64,000 bases of DNA from Hyphomicrobiaceae bacterium (GCA_022842785.1 JALHOW010000009.1:1-64000), one strand, 5' to 3'; positions 27,649 through 36,647 are shown, counted from the stretch's first letter. A program made the numbers and translations. Notes: generated by a model not told the origin, from the sequence alone.

Positions 27649-28680
27649 TCAGGCGACGCTCGCGCGGAGGAGATCGTGGACGTGGACGAGGCCAATCGGC
27701 CGCCCGGCGTCGACGACGAACAGCGTCGTGATCCGCGACTTGTTGAGAATGTCGAGCGCGGAAGAGGCAAGCGCCGTCGCTTTGATCGTCTTCGGGTTCG
27801 AGGTCATGATCTGGCCGGCAGTGGCCGACAACAGATTGGGCCCCATGTGACGACGCAGGTCGCCGTCGGTGATGATGCCGACGAGCTTGCCGTCACCGTC
27901 GACGATGCCGAGGCAGCCGAGCGCCTTCTGCGTCATCGTGACGAGCGCGCCGCTCATGGGCTCGTCCACGCGTGCGAGCGGCAGACGGTCGTCCTTGTGC
28001 ATGAGATCCGTGACGAACTTGAGCTGCGCGCCGAGCGATCCACCGGGGTGGAACACCTTGAAGTCCGTTGCGGTAAAGCCGCGCGCTTCGAGCAGCGCCA
28101 CGGCAAGGCAATCGCCGATCACGAGCTGCATCGTCGTCGATGTCGTCGGCGCGAGGCCGTGCGGGCAGGCTTCGCTCGCGCGTGGCAATTCGATAACGAT
28201 GTCGGAGGCCTGACCGAGCGCGGAGGCTGCGCGAGACGTGATCGAGATCAGGGGCACGCCGAAGCGGCGCGAGTACGTGACGACGGTTTTGAGCTCGATG
28301 GTTTCGCCCGACCAGGAAATGGCGAGCAACACATCCTTCGGCGTCACCATGCCGAGATCGCCGTGGGCTGCCTCGGAGGGATGCATGAAGAAGGCGGGCG
28401 TGCCGGTCGATGCGAACGTTGCCGCGATCTTGCGGCCGATGTGCCCCGACTTGCCAATGCCGCAGATGATGACGCGGCCTTCGGCGCCGGCGAGTACGCG
28501 CACGGCCTCCTGGAAGGGCTCACCAAGACCATTCTGCAAGGACGCGGCGAGTGCCGTGAGCCCCGAGCTTTCGGCCTCGAGCGTGCGCAAGGCGCTCGCG
28601 ATTGCAAGCGGCACTGTGCTGGTATTGGCCGGCTGGGATTTGGCGGACATGGTTCTTGGGCGATGGGCGGCTGATGCCAT
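27649..28680 (-). CDS. kdsD: arabinose-5-phosphate isomerase (KpsF/GutQ family)
   Basis: Converts ribulose-5-phosphate to arabinose-5-phosphate, the KdsA substrate. An SIS domain (VIICGIGKSGHIGRKIAATF, FMHPSEAAHGDLGM, LLAISWSGET) is followed by two CBS domains (MSGALVTMTQKALGCLGIVD; IMTSNPKTIKATALASSALDIL). 343 residues from ATG 28680, which has GGGGG upstream; ATG 28650 (MSAKSQP) gives 333 and is equally plausible. Together with kdsA, 7 kb away, it supplies the Kdo pathway. Convergent to irr, divergent from the RidA gene. Confidence 0.92.
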   Translation of the reverse strand: MASAAHRPRTMSAKSQPANTSTVPLAIASALRTLEAESSGLTALAASLQNGLGEPFQEAVRVLAGAEGRVIICGIGKSGHIGRKIAATFASTGTPAFFMHPSEAAHGDLGMVTPKDVLLAISWSGETIELKTVVTYSRRFGVPLISITSRAASALGQASDIVIELPRASEACPHGLAPTTSTTMQLVIGDCLAVALLEARGFTATDFKVFHPGGSLGAQLKFVTDLMHKDDRLPLARVDEPMSGALVTMTQKALGCLGIVDGDGKLVGIITDGDLRRHMGPNLLSATAGQIMTSNPKTIKATALASSALDILNKSRITTLFVVDAGRPIGLVHVHDLLRASVA

Positions 28681-28910
28681 GACTATAACCCCCATCCCGG
28701 GTGCGCAAAGCCCCGGGATAATACGTGGCCGAACGAATCGGCTTTCCCCTGCGCCCGGATGTGACACGATGATGGAGGCCCATGCAAGCGCGCGATCCGC
28801 GCACGGCCTTAGTCCGTGTGTCGTCCAAGTGATTTCGCGATAAGGATGAACTAGAACCAGCATGTGAACGGCGTACGCGGATCGCTGCGACCGCTCCGAG
28901 GGAGGGAACC

Positions 28911-29294
28911 ATGCAGAAGCGGATCATCAATGCGGCCGGCACGCCGGCGCCTGCGGGCACGTATTCCCAGGCCATAGAGGTGCGGGACGCCACGCGCACG
29001 CTCTATGTCAGCGGCCAGATCCCGGTTGCGGTGGATGGCTCGGTGCCGGCCGATTTTGCGAGCCAGGCACGCCTTGCCTGGCAGAATGTGGTCGCGCAGC
29101 TCCATGCAGCCGACATGACGCTCGACAATCTGATAAAGGTGACGATCTTCCTTTCCGACCGCCGCTACATTCCCGAATACCGGCAGGTGCGCGGCGAGTT
29201 TCTCGGCGAGCGCAGACCTGCCTTGACCTGCATCATCACCGGCATCTTCGATACGGCATGGCTGCTCGAGATCGAGGCGATAGCCTGCGCGTAA
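28911..29294 (+). CDS. RidA family (YjgF/YER057c) protein
   Basis: 127 residues. Starts MQKRIINAAGTPAPAGTYSQAIEV. RidA proteins hydrolyse reactive enamine/imine intermediates from PLP enzymes, but in subfamilies outside archetypal RidA the activity differs. The critical arginine of canonical RidA (GRxxV/A context) is not obvious: the C-terminal block reads RRPALTCIITGIFDTAWLLEIEAIA, so it may belong to a RidA-like subgroup. GAGGGA precedes the ATG. First gene of a likely five-gene unit reaching 32440. Confidence 0.84.
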   Translation: MQKRIINAAGTPAPAGTYSQAIEVRDATRTLYVSGQIPVAVDGSVPADFASQARLAWQNVVAQLHAADMTLDNLIKVTIFLSDRRYIPEYRQVRGEFLGERRPALTCIITGIFDTAWLLEIEAIACA

Positions 29295-29336
29295 CGACAC
29301 ATCAAAAAGAAACAAAGCACGGAGGAAATTCAGAAC

Positions 29337-30311
29337 ATGACCGAAACCAGCGTGCCCGCACCGCGCCGCCCTTGGACACCGGCGAGCTATTATCCCGATC
29401 CCGCAATCCGCGTCCTGCATCCGAGCTTCCAGCGCTATGTCATCGCGCTCGGCGCGGTTGAGCGTCTCGCGACCGGCTTTCGCTGGGCAGAAGGTCCAGT
29501 GTGGTTCGGCGATGGCCGCTACCTGCTTTGGAGCGACATTCCCAACAACCGCATCATGCGCTGGGACGAGGAGACGGGCGTGACGTCCGTCTTCCGCAAG
29601 CCTTCGGATTACGCCAACGGCCATACGCGCGATCGCCAGGGCCGCCTCATCACCTGCGAGCACGGTGGACGTCGCGTCACGCGCACGGAATACGATGGCA
29701 CGATCACCGTCCTCGCCGATCGCTTCGACGGAAAGCGGCTCAATTCGCCGAACGATGTGGTGGTGAAATCCGACGGCAGTATCTGGTTCACCGATCCGCC
29801 GTTCGGACTGCTGAGCGACTACGAGGGTTACAAAGCCGAGCAGGAGCTGCCACACGGGCTCTATCGCATCGATGGTACGAGCGGTCGGCTGGAGCTGCTC
29901 GCGGATGATATTCCGGGTCCGAATGGGCTCGCCTTCTCGCCGAATGAGAGCATTCTGTACGTGGTCGCGTCCCGCGCGCAGCCCAATCGCGAGATCATTG
30001 CTTATGACGTGACGGCGGGCGGCACGAAGCTCTCAAATCGCCGCGTCGTCATCAATGCCGCCGGTGGTACGCCGGATGGCTTCCGCTGTGACACGGACGG
30101 CAATCTCTGGTGCGGCTGGGGCATGGGCACGGAGGAGCTGGACGGCGTCCGCATTTTCGCGCCGGACGGCACGCCCATCGGCCACATCGCATTGCCTGAG
30201 CGCTGCGCCAACGTCTGCTTTGGCGGTCTCAAGCGCAATCGCCTGTTCATGGCCTCGAGCCAGTCGCTCTATGCGGTCTACGTCAATGCCCAAGGCGTGA
30301 AGGGCGGTTGA
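29337..30311 (+). CDS. SMP-30/gluconolactonase/LRE family lactonase
   Basis: 324 residues, six-bladed beta-propeller calcium-dependent lactonase family. Blocks: GFRWAEGPVWFGDGRYLLWSDIPNNRIMRW, GHTRDRQGRLITCEHGGRRVTR, LNSPNDVVVKSDGSIWFTDPPFG (metal-ligating Asn/Asp) and PDGFRCDTDGNLW. Cytoplasmic, no signal peptide. It would open a sugar or aldonic lactone. 42 bases after the RidA gene and 80 bases before the alcohol dehydrogenase. Confidence 0.9.
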   Translation: MTETSVPAPRRPWTPASYYPDPAIRVLHPSFQRYVIALGAVERLATGFRWAEGPVWFGDGRYLLWSDIPNNRIMRWDEETGVTSVFRKPSDYANGHTRDRQGRLITCEHGGRRVTRTEYDGTITVLADRFDGKRLNSPNDVVVKSDGSIWFTDPPFGLLSDYEGYKAEQELPHGLYRIDGTSGRLELLADDIPGPNGLAFSPNESILYVVASRAQPNREIIAYDVTAGGTKLSNRRVVINAAGGTPDGFRCDTDGNLWCGWGMGTEELDGVRIFAPDGTPIGHIALPERCANVCFGGLKRNRLFMASSQSLYAVYVNAQGVKGG

Positions 30312-30391
30312 GCAGGGGGCCTGAGCGGCCTAAAATGCCCGCCATTCCAGCCGACAACAATATCCGTCAAGGAAACACGAGGAAACGTCCC

Positions 30392-31489
30392 ATGCGCGCT
30401 GCCGTGCTCACCGAGGTCAACAAGCCCCTCGAGCTGCTCGATTTCGAACAGGAAGGTCCCAAGGAGGGCGAGGCGCGCGTCAAGGTGAAGGCTGCGGGCG
30501 TATGTATGTCCGACTGGCATATCATGATCGGTGACTGGCCTGCGCCGCTGCCGATGATCCTCGGTCATGAGGCCGCTGGCGAGGTCGTCGAGGTCGGCCC
30601 CGGTGTGAAGAACGTGAAGAAGGGCGATCACGTCATCTTCTCGTTCCGTCCGAACTGCGGCTACTGCCGGTACTGCGCGAAGGGCAGTTCCGTCCTCTGC
30701 ATCGGCCACAACGACAAGCCGCGCCACATGATGCACGACGGCACGACGCGCATCAAACTCAACGGCGAGCCTGTCTATCAGATGGCGCGCATCGGCACAT
30801 TCTCCGAGATGGTCGTGTGCCCGGCCGAGCAGCTCGTGTCGGTGCGCAAAGATTTGCCCTGGACACACGCCGCGATCATCGGGTGCTCGGTGGCGACAGG
30901 TGTCGGCGCAGTGACGCGTCATGCCAAGATCGAGGCTGGTTCGAGCGTCGTCGTCGTAGGCGTTGGTGGCGTTGGGCTCAATGCCGTGCAGGGCGCGCGG
31001 CTCGCCGGCGCCAAGACGATCATTGCGGTCGACCTGCTCGATAACAAGCTGCAGATGGCAACCAAGTTCGGTGCCACGCATATCATCAACGCGTCGCGCG
31101 AGGACGTGGTGAAGCGCGTGCGTGAGATCACGGGCGGCCTCGGCGCCGACTATTCGTTCGATGCGATCGGCACGGCGAAGACGACCGAGCAGATCATCGA
31201 CGTGCTGGCGCCGGCAGGTCATGCCACCATCGTCGGCATCCCTCATGTCGATGCGAAGGCGCAAGTGTCGCCATTTCAGATGGTCTACACGGAGAAGAAG
31301 GTGTCGGGCACTTATTACGGCTCGATCCGGCCGACGATCGACTTCGGTGTTCTCGCCGACCTCTCGCTCGAAGGAAAACTCGACCTCGACGGCCTGATCA
31401 GCCGTACCTACAAATTCGACGAGATCAATGAAGGCTTCCAACTCATGGCCAAGGGGCAGGTCGCCCGCGGCGTCATCGAGTTCAACTGA
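30392..31489 (+). CDS. zinc-dependent alcohol dehydrogenase (MDR family)
   Basis: 365 residues. Catalytic zinc ligands C38 and H59/E60 (GHEAAGEV); structural zinc cysteines C89, C92, C95 and C103; Rossmann motif VVVGVGGVGLNAVQGARLAGA. Closest in style to class III/Zn-ADH enzymes oxidising small alcohols or aldehyde-thiol adducts; substrate uncertain. ATG 30392 follows GAGGAAACG. The upstream in-frame GTG at 30308 overlaps the lactonase stop, but the conserved N terminus starts at 30392. Confidence 0.9.
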   Translation: MRAAVLTEVNKPLELLDFEQEGPKEGEARVKVKAAGVCMSDWHIMIGDWPAPLPMILGHEAAGEVVEVGPGVKNVKKGDHVIFSFRPNCGYCRYCAKGSSVLCIGHNDKPRHMMHDGTTRIKLNGEPVYQMARIGTFSEMVVCPAEQLVSVRKDLPWTHAAIIGCSVATGVGAVTRHAKIEAGSSVVVVGVGGVGLNAVQGARLAGAKTIIAVDLLDNKLQMATKFGATHIINASREDVVKRVREITGGLGADYSFDAIGTAKTTEQIIDVLAPAGHATIVGIPHVDAKAQVSPFQMVYTEKKVSGTYYGSIRPTIDFGVLADLSLEGKLDLDGLISRTYKFDEINEGFQLMAKGQVARGVIEFN

Positions 31490-31500
31490 GAAGACGAAGA

Positions 31501-32160
31501 ATGACAAAGCTCAAGACCGTCGATCTCGCGCTGCCCGCTTCCACGGAGGAGCTGGCGAAGCTCGAGATCGGCAATGTCGTGTACCTCACCGGGCGCGTTC
31601 ACACGGCGCGCGAAGGCGTCTACAAGCGCGCCGTCGAGGAACGCAGCAACGTGCCCTCCGGCATTGGCACGGCGAGCTTCCACTGCTCGCCGGCGGCCAG
31701 CGTCGGCCCCAATCGCGAGCTGACCGTCGGCGCCGTGACGGCGACTGCTTCGTTCCGTTTTGCCAAGTGGATCGACGGCTGGTTCGACATGTCGGGCTGC
31801 AACGTGATCATCGGCAAAGGCGGCATGTCGAGCGAGATCTACAAGAACAGCTTTGTGCCGCACAAAGCCATCTACCTGACGACGGTCGGCTACGGCACGG
31901 GCGCATTGCTCGGGCGCGGCATCAAGAAGGTCGTCGATGCGCACTGGCTCGAGGAGCTGGGTCTCGCGCAGGCCATCTGGGTGTTGGACGTCGAGCGCTT
32001 CGGCCCCTTCCTCGTCGAGAGTGACCTCAATGGCAACTCGCTCTTCGAACGCGAGAACGCGAAGATCTCGCCGGGCTTGGAGAAGCTCTACCGCGGTACG
32101 AAGCCCGCCACACTCCGCCGCTTCGGCGAAACCGACGACAAGACGGACGAGGTGATTTGA
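31501..32160 (+). CDS. fumarate/tartrate dehydratase beta-subunit-like protein (Fumerase_C), orphan
   Basis: 219 residues of the class I fumarase C-terminal family: IGNVVYLTGRVHTAREGVYKRAVE, VGAVTATASFRFAKW, VIIGKGGMSSEIYKN, HWLEELGLAQAIWVLDVERFGPFLVESDLNGNS. These match the L(+)-tartrate dehydratase beta subunit (TtdB). The Fe-S-cluster alpha partner normally precedes it, but here the gene before is a zinc alcohol dehydrogenase, 11 bases away. Either the alpha subunit is elsewhere or the protein acts alone on another hydroxy acid. Confidence 0.82.
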   Translation: MTKLKTVDLALPASTEELAKLEIGNVVYLTGRVHTAREGVYKRAVEERSNVPSGIGTASFHCSPAASVGPNRELTVGAVTATASFRFAKWIDGWFDMSGCNVIIGKGGMSSEIYKNSFVPHKAIYLTTVGYGTGALLGRGIKKVVDAHWLEELGLAQAIWVLDVERFGPFLVESDLNGNSLFERENAKISPGLEKLYRGTKPATLRRFGETDDKTDEVI

Positions 32161-32179
32161 GTTGGCATTGGGGAGCGCC

Positions 32180-32440
32180 GTGAAGCCGCGAATCACGATT
32201 GCCATCAATGATGGAACGCTCGAAATCCTACTGAATGAGGAAGGGCGCGATCTGCTTGTGCAGGAGCTCACATCGCTCAGTAAGAAACGAGATCACTTCC
32301 ACCTCATGCCTGAGGAACTGGTTTATGAGGTGCCGCTCCAAGTGAAGCCCTACCGCGAAGCTGATCAAGTGATCGAGTACGGCAAGGTGCTATTTCGGCC
32401 CGATGACTGGGACGCCCAGTATTTCCCTCACGTCCTATGA
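32180..32440 (+). CDS. small hypothetical protein
   Basis: 86 residues from GTG 32180, with GGGGAG four bases upstream; TTG 32162 would add six residues. Acidic/hydrophilic, ends abruptly after an alpha/beta-looking core: RITIAINDGTLEILLNEEG, helix GRDLLVQELTSLSKKRDHFHLM, strand VLFRPDDWD. The helix followed by DHFHLM resembles small proteins filed as immunity-protein-like (Imm32 type), but the match is by memory only and no toxin is nearby. Nineteen bases after the dehydratase-like gene. Confidence 0.62.
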   Translation: MKPRITIAINDGTLEILLNEEGRDLLVQELTSLSKKRDHFHLMPEELVYEVPLQVKPYREADQVIEYGKVLFRPDDWDAQYFPHVL

Positions 32441-32447
32441 TGCGCCG

Positions 32448-32918
32448 CTACAACGGCGTGCCGGGCTTCTTCGCGCTGTCCTCTTCGAGATTGCGCAGGC
32501 GGTCGCGGAACTTCTTGAACATGCGCTCGACGTAGTCGAGTGCGCTGTCGACATCCTCTTCGCTCGGAAGCTGGAACTTCTCAGCTGGCGGCCCCGCAAC
32601 GGGCGGTGCGGGCTGGATGCCTGCGATGCCCTGTAGCCGTTGCACTTCGGCTTTCAGCTCGACGTTCTCGGCGCGCAGTCGCTCGATTTCCTTAGCGAGG
32701 CCCTGGCTCTCCTCCTGCGCGGGCTGGCAGAGCACGAGGTTGCCGGTGCCGGCGCGGCACGTCGAGACGGCGCCGGTCTGCGTGTCGAGGCGCAGGAAAC
32801 CGCCCTCGATCGGCTGCATGGTGAAGCGGCCGGGCACATCGCGCGTCTGGGCGGAAGCGGGCAGCGTCGCGAGGACGGCCAGCACGGCGGGCGCCAGAAG
32901 GTGGATTCTGCGGATCAT
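32448..32918 (-). CDS. exported hypothetical protein with short coiled coil
   Basis: 156 residues from ATG 32918. Signal peptide (MIRRIHLLAPAVLAVLATLPASAQ), then a two-Cys segment (RLDTQTGAVSTCRAGTGNLVLCQPA) that resembles a common alphaproteobacterial periplasmic domain, a coiled coil (LAKEIERLRAENVELKAEVQRLQG) and a C-terminal helix (DSALDYVERMFKKFRDRLRNLEED). Probably periplasmic; role unknown. Its end faces the small protein gene, 7 bases away (convergent). Confidence 0.78.
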   Translation of the reverse strand: MIRRIHLLAPAVLAVLATLPASAQTRDVPGRFTMQPIEGGFLRLDTQTGAVSTCRAGTGNLVLCQPAQEESQGLAKEIERLRAENVELKAEVQRLQGIAGIQPAPPVAGPPAEKFQLPSEEDVDSALDYVERMFKKFRDRLRNLEEDSAKKPGTPL

Positions 32919-33019
32919 GGTTCGCTCCTGCGGCCTGAGACGGCGGGAGGCTAGCAGATGATTGTGGCGTGTGCGCACTTCAAGGCCGCATTGAGAATAT
33001 GTGCGGCGCTGCGACGCGT

Positions 33020-33688
33020 TCAGTCGTCGGTGAGCAGGCGTCCTATGACCCCGCCGAGTACGGCGCCGAGGATTGGTGCGACCCAGAACACCCAGAGCTG
33101 CAGCAGCGCGTCCGTGCCGCCGAAGACGGCCGTTGCGAGACTGCGGGCCGGGTTGATGCCACCGCCGGAAACGGGGATCGTGAGCAGGTAGAGGCCGACG
33201 GTCGCGAAGCCGACAGCGAGCGGTGCCAGTGTCGCCGGTGCGCGACGGCCGCCCATGCCGACGACGACGAGCACGAGGATGGCGGTTGCCGCGGCCTCGA
33301 TCGCGAAGACGGCTGTGAGGCCATAGGCGCGGCCATAGCCGTTGGCGATCGACGAGAGCCCGCCCTTTGGAGGAGATGCCGCGCCAGCGAGGACCAGCGC
33401 GAGAAGGCCGATTGCCCCAAGGGCGCCGACGCACTGGGCGAGGATCATCAGGGGTGCGCGGCTCGAGTCGAGACGGCCAGCAGCTATGAGACCGAGTGTG
33501 ACGGCGGGATTGAGGTGCGCACCTGAGACAGGACTGAACGCCGCCATCATCGCGAGGACGATACCGCCGGCCGCGAGGGCCGCGGCGAGGCCCGCGACGC
33601 CTGCGGGGGCAAGCAGCAATGTCCCGCAGAGCGCGAGCACGAGGGCGAACGTGCCGGCGGCCTCCGCCATTAGCTCACGCGTGCCCAT
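33020..33688 (-). CDS. aquaporin (MIP family)
   Basis: 222 residues, six membrane helices plus the two half-helices bearing NPA motifs: SGAHLNPAVTLG and GGGINPARSLA. Inner-membrane water (or small solute) channel. ATG 33688 is preceded by GAGGAGGCACC. Stand-alone on the minus strand. Confidence 0.93.
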   Translation of the reverse strand: MGTRELMAEAAGTFALVLALCGTLLLAPAGVAGLAAALAAGGIVLAMMAAFSPVSGAHLNPAVTLGLIAAGRLDSSRAPLMILAQCVGALGAIGLLALVLAGAASPPKGGLSSIANGYGRAYGLTAVFAIEAAATAILVLVVVGMGGRRAPATLAPLAVGFATVGLYLLTIPVSGGGINPARSLATAVFGGTDALLQLWVFWVAPILGAVLGGVIGRLLTDD

Positions 33689-33830
33689 GGGTGCCTCCTC
33701 GCTCGCAAAGCCGAAGTCCAGCGATAGCCGAGTCAGGCCGGTTTGTGAATGCACGGCCCGAAAAGCATTGCGCCCCGCACACGAGGTGCGAGGCGCATGA
33801 AGCAGGAGTGGCTGAAGTTCAAGATCGAAG

Positions 33831-34511
33831 TCAGTCGTCGACGCGCGCGGTACGTGCCGACAGACGATTGACGACCACGACGGTCGTGCCGACGCCGACG
33901 CGGCGCGACAGATCGGTGACGTGGCCGTTCGTCATGCGGAAGCAGCCGGACGAGGTCGCGCGGCCGATGGTGCGGGCATCATCGGTACCGTGAATGCGAT
34001 AGAGCGTGTTGCCGAGGTAGAGTGCCTTGGCGCCGAGCGGATTGTACACGCCGCCGGTCATTTTCACGGGCAGATGCGGCTGACGCTGGCGCATTTCCGC
34101 CGGCGGATGCCAGTCAGGCCAATTGGCTACGCGGCTGATGCGCTCGGTGCCCGTCCAGGTAAAGCCTTCGCGGCCAACCGAGATCGGGTAGACGAGCGCG
34201 TGACGCGACGACTGCACGAGGTACAGCCTACGGGCGCCCGTATCGATCACGATGGTGCCGGGTGCATAGCTGCTCTCGAACGAGGCGCGGCTGGGGCTCG
34301 CCGGAGAGACATCCGGACGCGGGCCGCCACTCATCAGCTCCTGGCCCTGAGGCCGCGGGCGGGGGCCGTAGCGGTCCTCATCGAACCGCGGGCTCGGGCT
34401 TGAGTAGCTCGGTGTCCGATAACCCGGTTGGTTCCAGGGCATCCAATCCTGAGCGAGGGCGGGCGGGGCCACGACGCCCGTCATCACGAGCGCCAACGCA
34501 ACACGAAACAT
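33831..34511 (-). CDS. L,D-transpeptidase (YkuD family)
   Basis: 226 residues. Signal peptide (cleavage after APPALA), a proline-rich linker (25-80), then the YkuD catalytic domain from TIVIDTGARRLYLVQSS. The active site reads H174 (YRIHGTDD), S188, C190 and R192 (SSGCFRM). Forms 3-3 peptidoglycan cross-links or anchors proteins to peptidoglycan in the periplasm. Upstream is an AT-richer stretch with AAGGAG ten bases before the ATG. Confidence 0.93.
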   Translation of the reverse strand: MFRVALALVMTGVVAPPALAQDWMPWNQPGYRTPSYSSPSPRFDEDRYGPRPRPQGQELMSGGPRPDVSPASPSRASFESSYAPGTIVIDTGARRLYLVQSSRHALVYPISVGREGFTWTGTERISRVANWPDWHPPAEMRQRQPHLPVKMTGGVYNPLGAKALYLGNTLYRIHGTDDARTIGRATSSGCFRMTNGHVTDLSRRVGVGTTVVVVNRLSARTARVDD

Positions 34512-34737
34512 TGTATATTTACTCCTTATTTACCCGTAGCTTGCTCGTCCGAGCGCATACGAACTGTGTACCACGCGTCAATAGCCGATCGAACCCCAAA
34601 ACGCACGCATCTCACGTGAACTTGACCTTGCGTGTGACTACATGGCTCCGCGTTGAAGATCGGCAGACGACATCGGGCCTGAAACACGAGTAGATTGTCT
34701 CTCAGTGTTTTCACTGAAATGCGCTGGAGCGAGCCCG

Positions 34738-36543
34738 ATGGCGAACATAAATGCCGGTCCCTTCACTACGCGCCCTGAGATCGAGGGCACATTCGGGGTC
34801 TGCGCGACCACGCATTGGATTGCGACAGCAGTCGGCATGTCCATCCTCGAGAAGGGGGGCAATGCCTTCGATGCGGGCATCGCGGCGGCATTCACGCTGC
34901 AGGTCGTGGAGCCGCACCTGTGCGGCCCCGGCGGCGACGTGCCCGTGATCGTCTACGACACGAGGAAGGGCGTGCCGGAAGTCATTTGCGGGCAGGGGCC
35001 GGCGCCGGCGGGCGCCACGATCGCGCATTATCGCGATCACCTCGGCCTCGACATCGTACCCGGCACGGGACTGCTCGCGGCCTGCATTCCCGGCACATTC
35101 GAAACCTTCATGATGATCCTGCGCGACCGCGGCACCATGCGTCTGCGCGATGTTCTGGAGCCCGCGCTCGGCTATGCGCGGCATGGCCATCCGATCGTGG
35201 AGCGTGCTTGCGCGACCATCGCGACCGTGAAGCAGCTTTTCACGGAGCACTGGCCGACTTCGGCAGCCGTGTATCTGCCGGGCGGCAAGGTACCCGCACC
35301 CGGTACGCTCTTTCGCAATACGGCCCACGCCGAGACCTATCAGCGGATTCTCAAGGAAGCCGAAGCCGGCGGCGGCAGTCGCGAAGCCGAGATCGACCGC
35401 GCCCGCAAGGCCTGGAGCCAGGGCTTCGTCGCCGAGGCGGTCGACCAGTTCTGCCGCACGAACGAAGTCATGGATGTGAGCGGCCGGCGTCACAAAGGTG
35501 TGCTGACCGGCGCCGACATGGCGAGCTGGCTGCCGACCATCGAGGCACCAGTAGCGCTCGACTATCACGGCTACACGCTGCTGAAGCCCGGCCCTTGGAC
35601 CCAGGGTCCGGTGATGCTCCAGCAGCTCGCCATCATGAAGGGCTACGATCTCGACAAGCTCGATCCGACGGGCGCCGATTTCGTGCATCTGTGGATCGAA
35701 GCGGCGAAGCTCGCCTACGCGGATCGCGAGGCCTTCTACGGCGATCCGAAATTCGCCGACGTCCCGATGGATACGCTGCTGTCCGAGCGCTACAATTCGG
35801 ATCGCCGCCGCCAGATAGGCCAGTACGCCTCCATGGAGCAGCGTCCGGGCGTCATCGAGGGCTACGACGGCAAGGTGATCGTCAAGTCGACGTCGGAAAG
35901 GCGCGAAGCCGTAAGCGCGGCGGGTGCCGGCGAGCCGACGGTCGGCGCCATGGGGCAGGTCAATGGCGATACCGTCCACATCGATATCATCGACAAGGAC
36001 GGCAACATGTTCACGGCGACGCCCTCGGGCGGCTGGTTGCAGTCCTCGCCCGTGATCCCCTCCCTCGGTTGGCCGCTCGGCAGCCGCGCGCAGATGTTCT
36101 GGCTCGAGGAAGGACTGCCGGGGACGCTCGTGCCGGGCAAACGTCCGCGCTCGACGCTGTCGGTCGGCATGGCCCTCAAGGAGGGTAAGCCGTACATGGT
36201 GTGGGGAACGCCAGGCGGCGACCAGCAGGATCAGTGGAGCGGGCAATTCTTCCTGCGTCATGCCCATTTCGGCATGAACATGCAGGAAGCGATCGATGCG
36301 CCGGCTTGGCACATTGAGCATTTCCCGGCCTCGTTCTGGCCGCGCGCGGCGCGCCCGGGTGTCGTGGTCGTGGAAAATCGCCTGCCGGCGGCAACGATCA
36401 AGGAGCTCGAGCGGCGTGGCCACAAAGTCGAGGTCGGCCCCGACTGGTCGGAAGGTCGCCTGACGGCCGCCTCGCAGGTAGGACCGCGCCGCCGCGCCGC
36501 CGCCAATCCGCGCGGTATGCAGGGGTATGCGGCTGGGCGGTGA
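34738..36543 (+). CDS. gamma-glutamyltransferase family protein
   Basis: 601 residues, Ntn-hydrolase superfamily. The self-cleaving nucleophile threonine is T412 (NGDTVHIDIIDKDGNMFTATPSGGW). Other blocks: GGNAFDAGIAAAFTLQVVEPHLCGPGGDVP near the N terminus and RPRSTLSVGMALKEGKPYMVWGTPGGDQQ. No signal peptide with ATG 34738, unlike classical periplasmic GGT, so it is probably cytoplasmic and belongs to the GGT-like hydrolase branch. Substrate unknown. Confidence 0.9.
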   Translation: MANINAGPFTTRPEIEGTFGVCATTHWIATAVGMSILEKGGNAFDAGIAAAFTLQVVEPHLCGPGGDVPVIVYDTRKGVPEVICGQGPAPAGATIAHYRDHLGLDIVPGTGLLAACIPGTFETFMMILRDRGTMRLRDVLEPALGYARHGHPIVERACATIATVKQLFTEHWPTSAAVYLPGGKVPAPGTLFRNTAHAETYQRILKEAEAGGGSREAEIDRARKAWSQGFVAEAVDQFCRTNEVMDVSGRRHKGVLTGADMASWLPTIEAPVALDYHGYTLLKPGPWTQGPVMLQQLAIMKGYDLDKLDPTGADFVHLWIEAAKLAYADREAFYGDPKFADVPMDTLLSERYNSDRRRQIGQYASMEQRPGVIEGYDGKVIVKSTSERREAVSAAGAGEPTVGAMGQVNGDTVHIDIIDKDGNMFTATPSGGWLQSSPVIPSLGWPLGSRAQMFWLEEGLPGTLVPGKRPRSTLSVGMALKEGKPYMVWGTPGGDQQDQWSGQFFLRHAHFGMNMQEAIDAPAWHIEHFPASFWPRAARPGVVVVENRLPAATIKELERRGHKVEVGPDWSEGRLTAASQVGPRRRAAANPRGMQGYAAGR

Positions 36544-36578
36544 AAGCACGCGCAAAATGCCGGAGAGTTTGAGTCTGG

Positions 36579-36619
36579 ATGGGATGCAGGCTTATCCCAC
36601 CCAGTTTGGTGCATCCCAT
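36579..36619. repeat. 10-bp perfect inverted repeat after the GGT gene
   Basis: ATGGGATGCA (36579-36588) and TGCATCCCAT (36610-36619) are perfect inverted copies 21 bases apart, with a smaller GGGAT/ATCCC overlap inside. It sits between the convergent GGT gene and the lower-GC hypothetical gene. It could be a bidirectional terminator without U-tract or mark the edge of inserted DNA. Confidence 0.6.
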
Positions 36620-36647
36620 ACGACGGGCCGAGTGGGATCAATTATGA

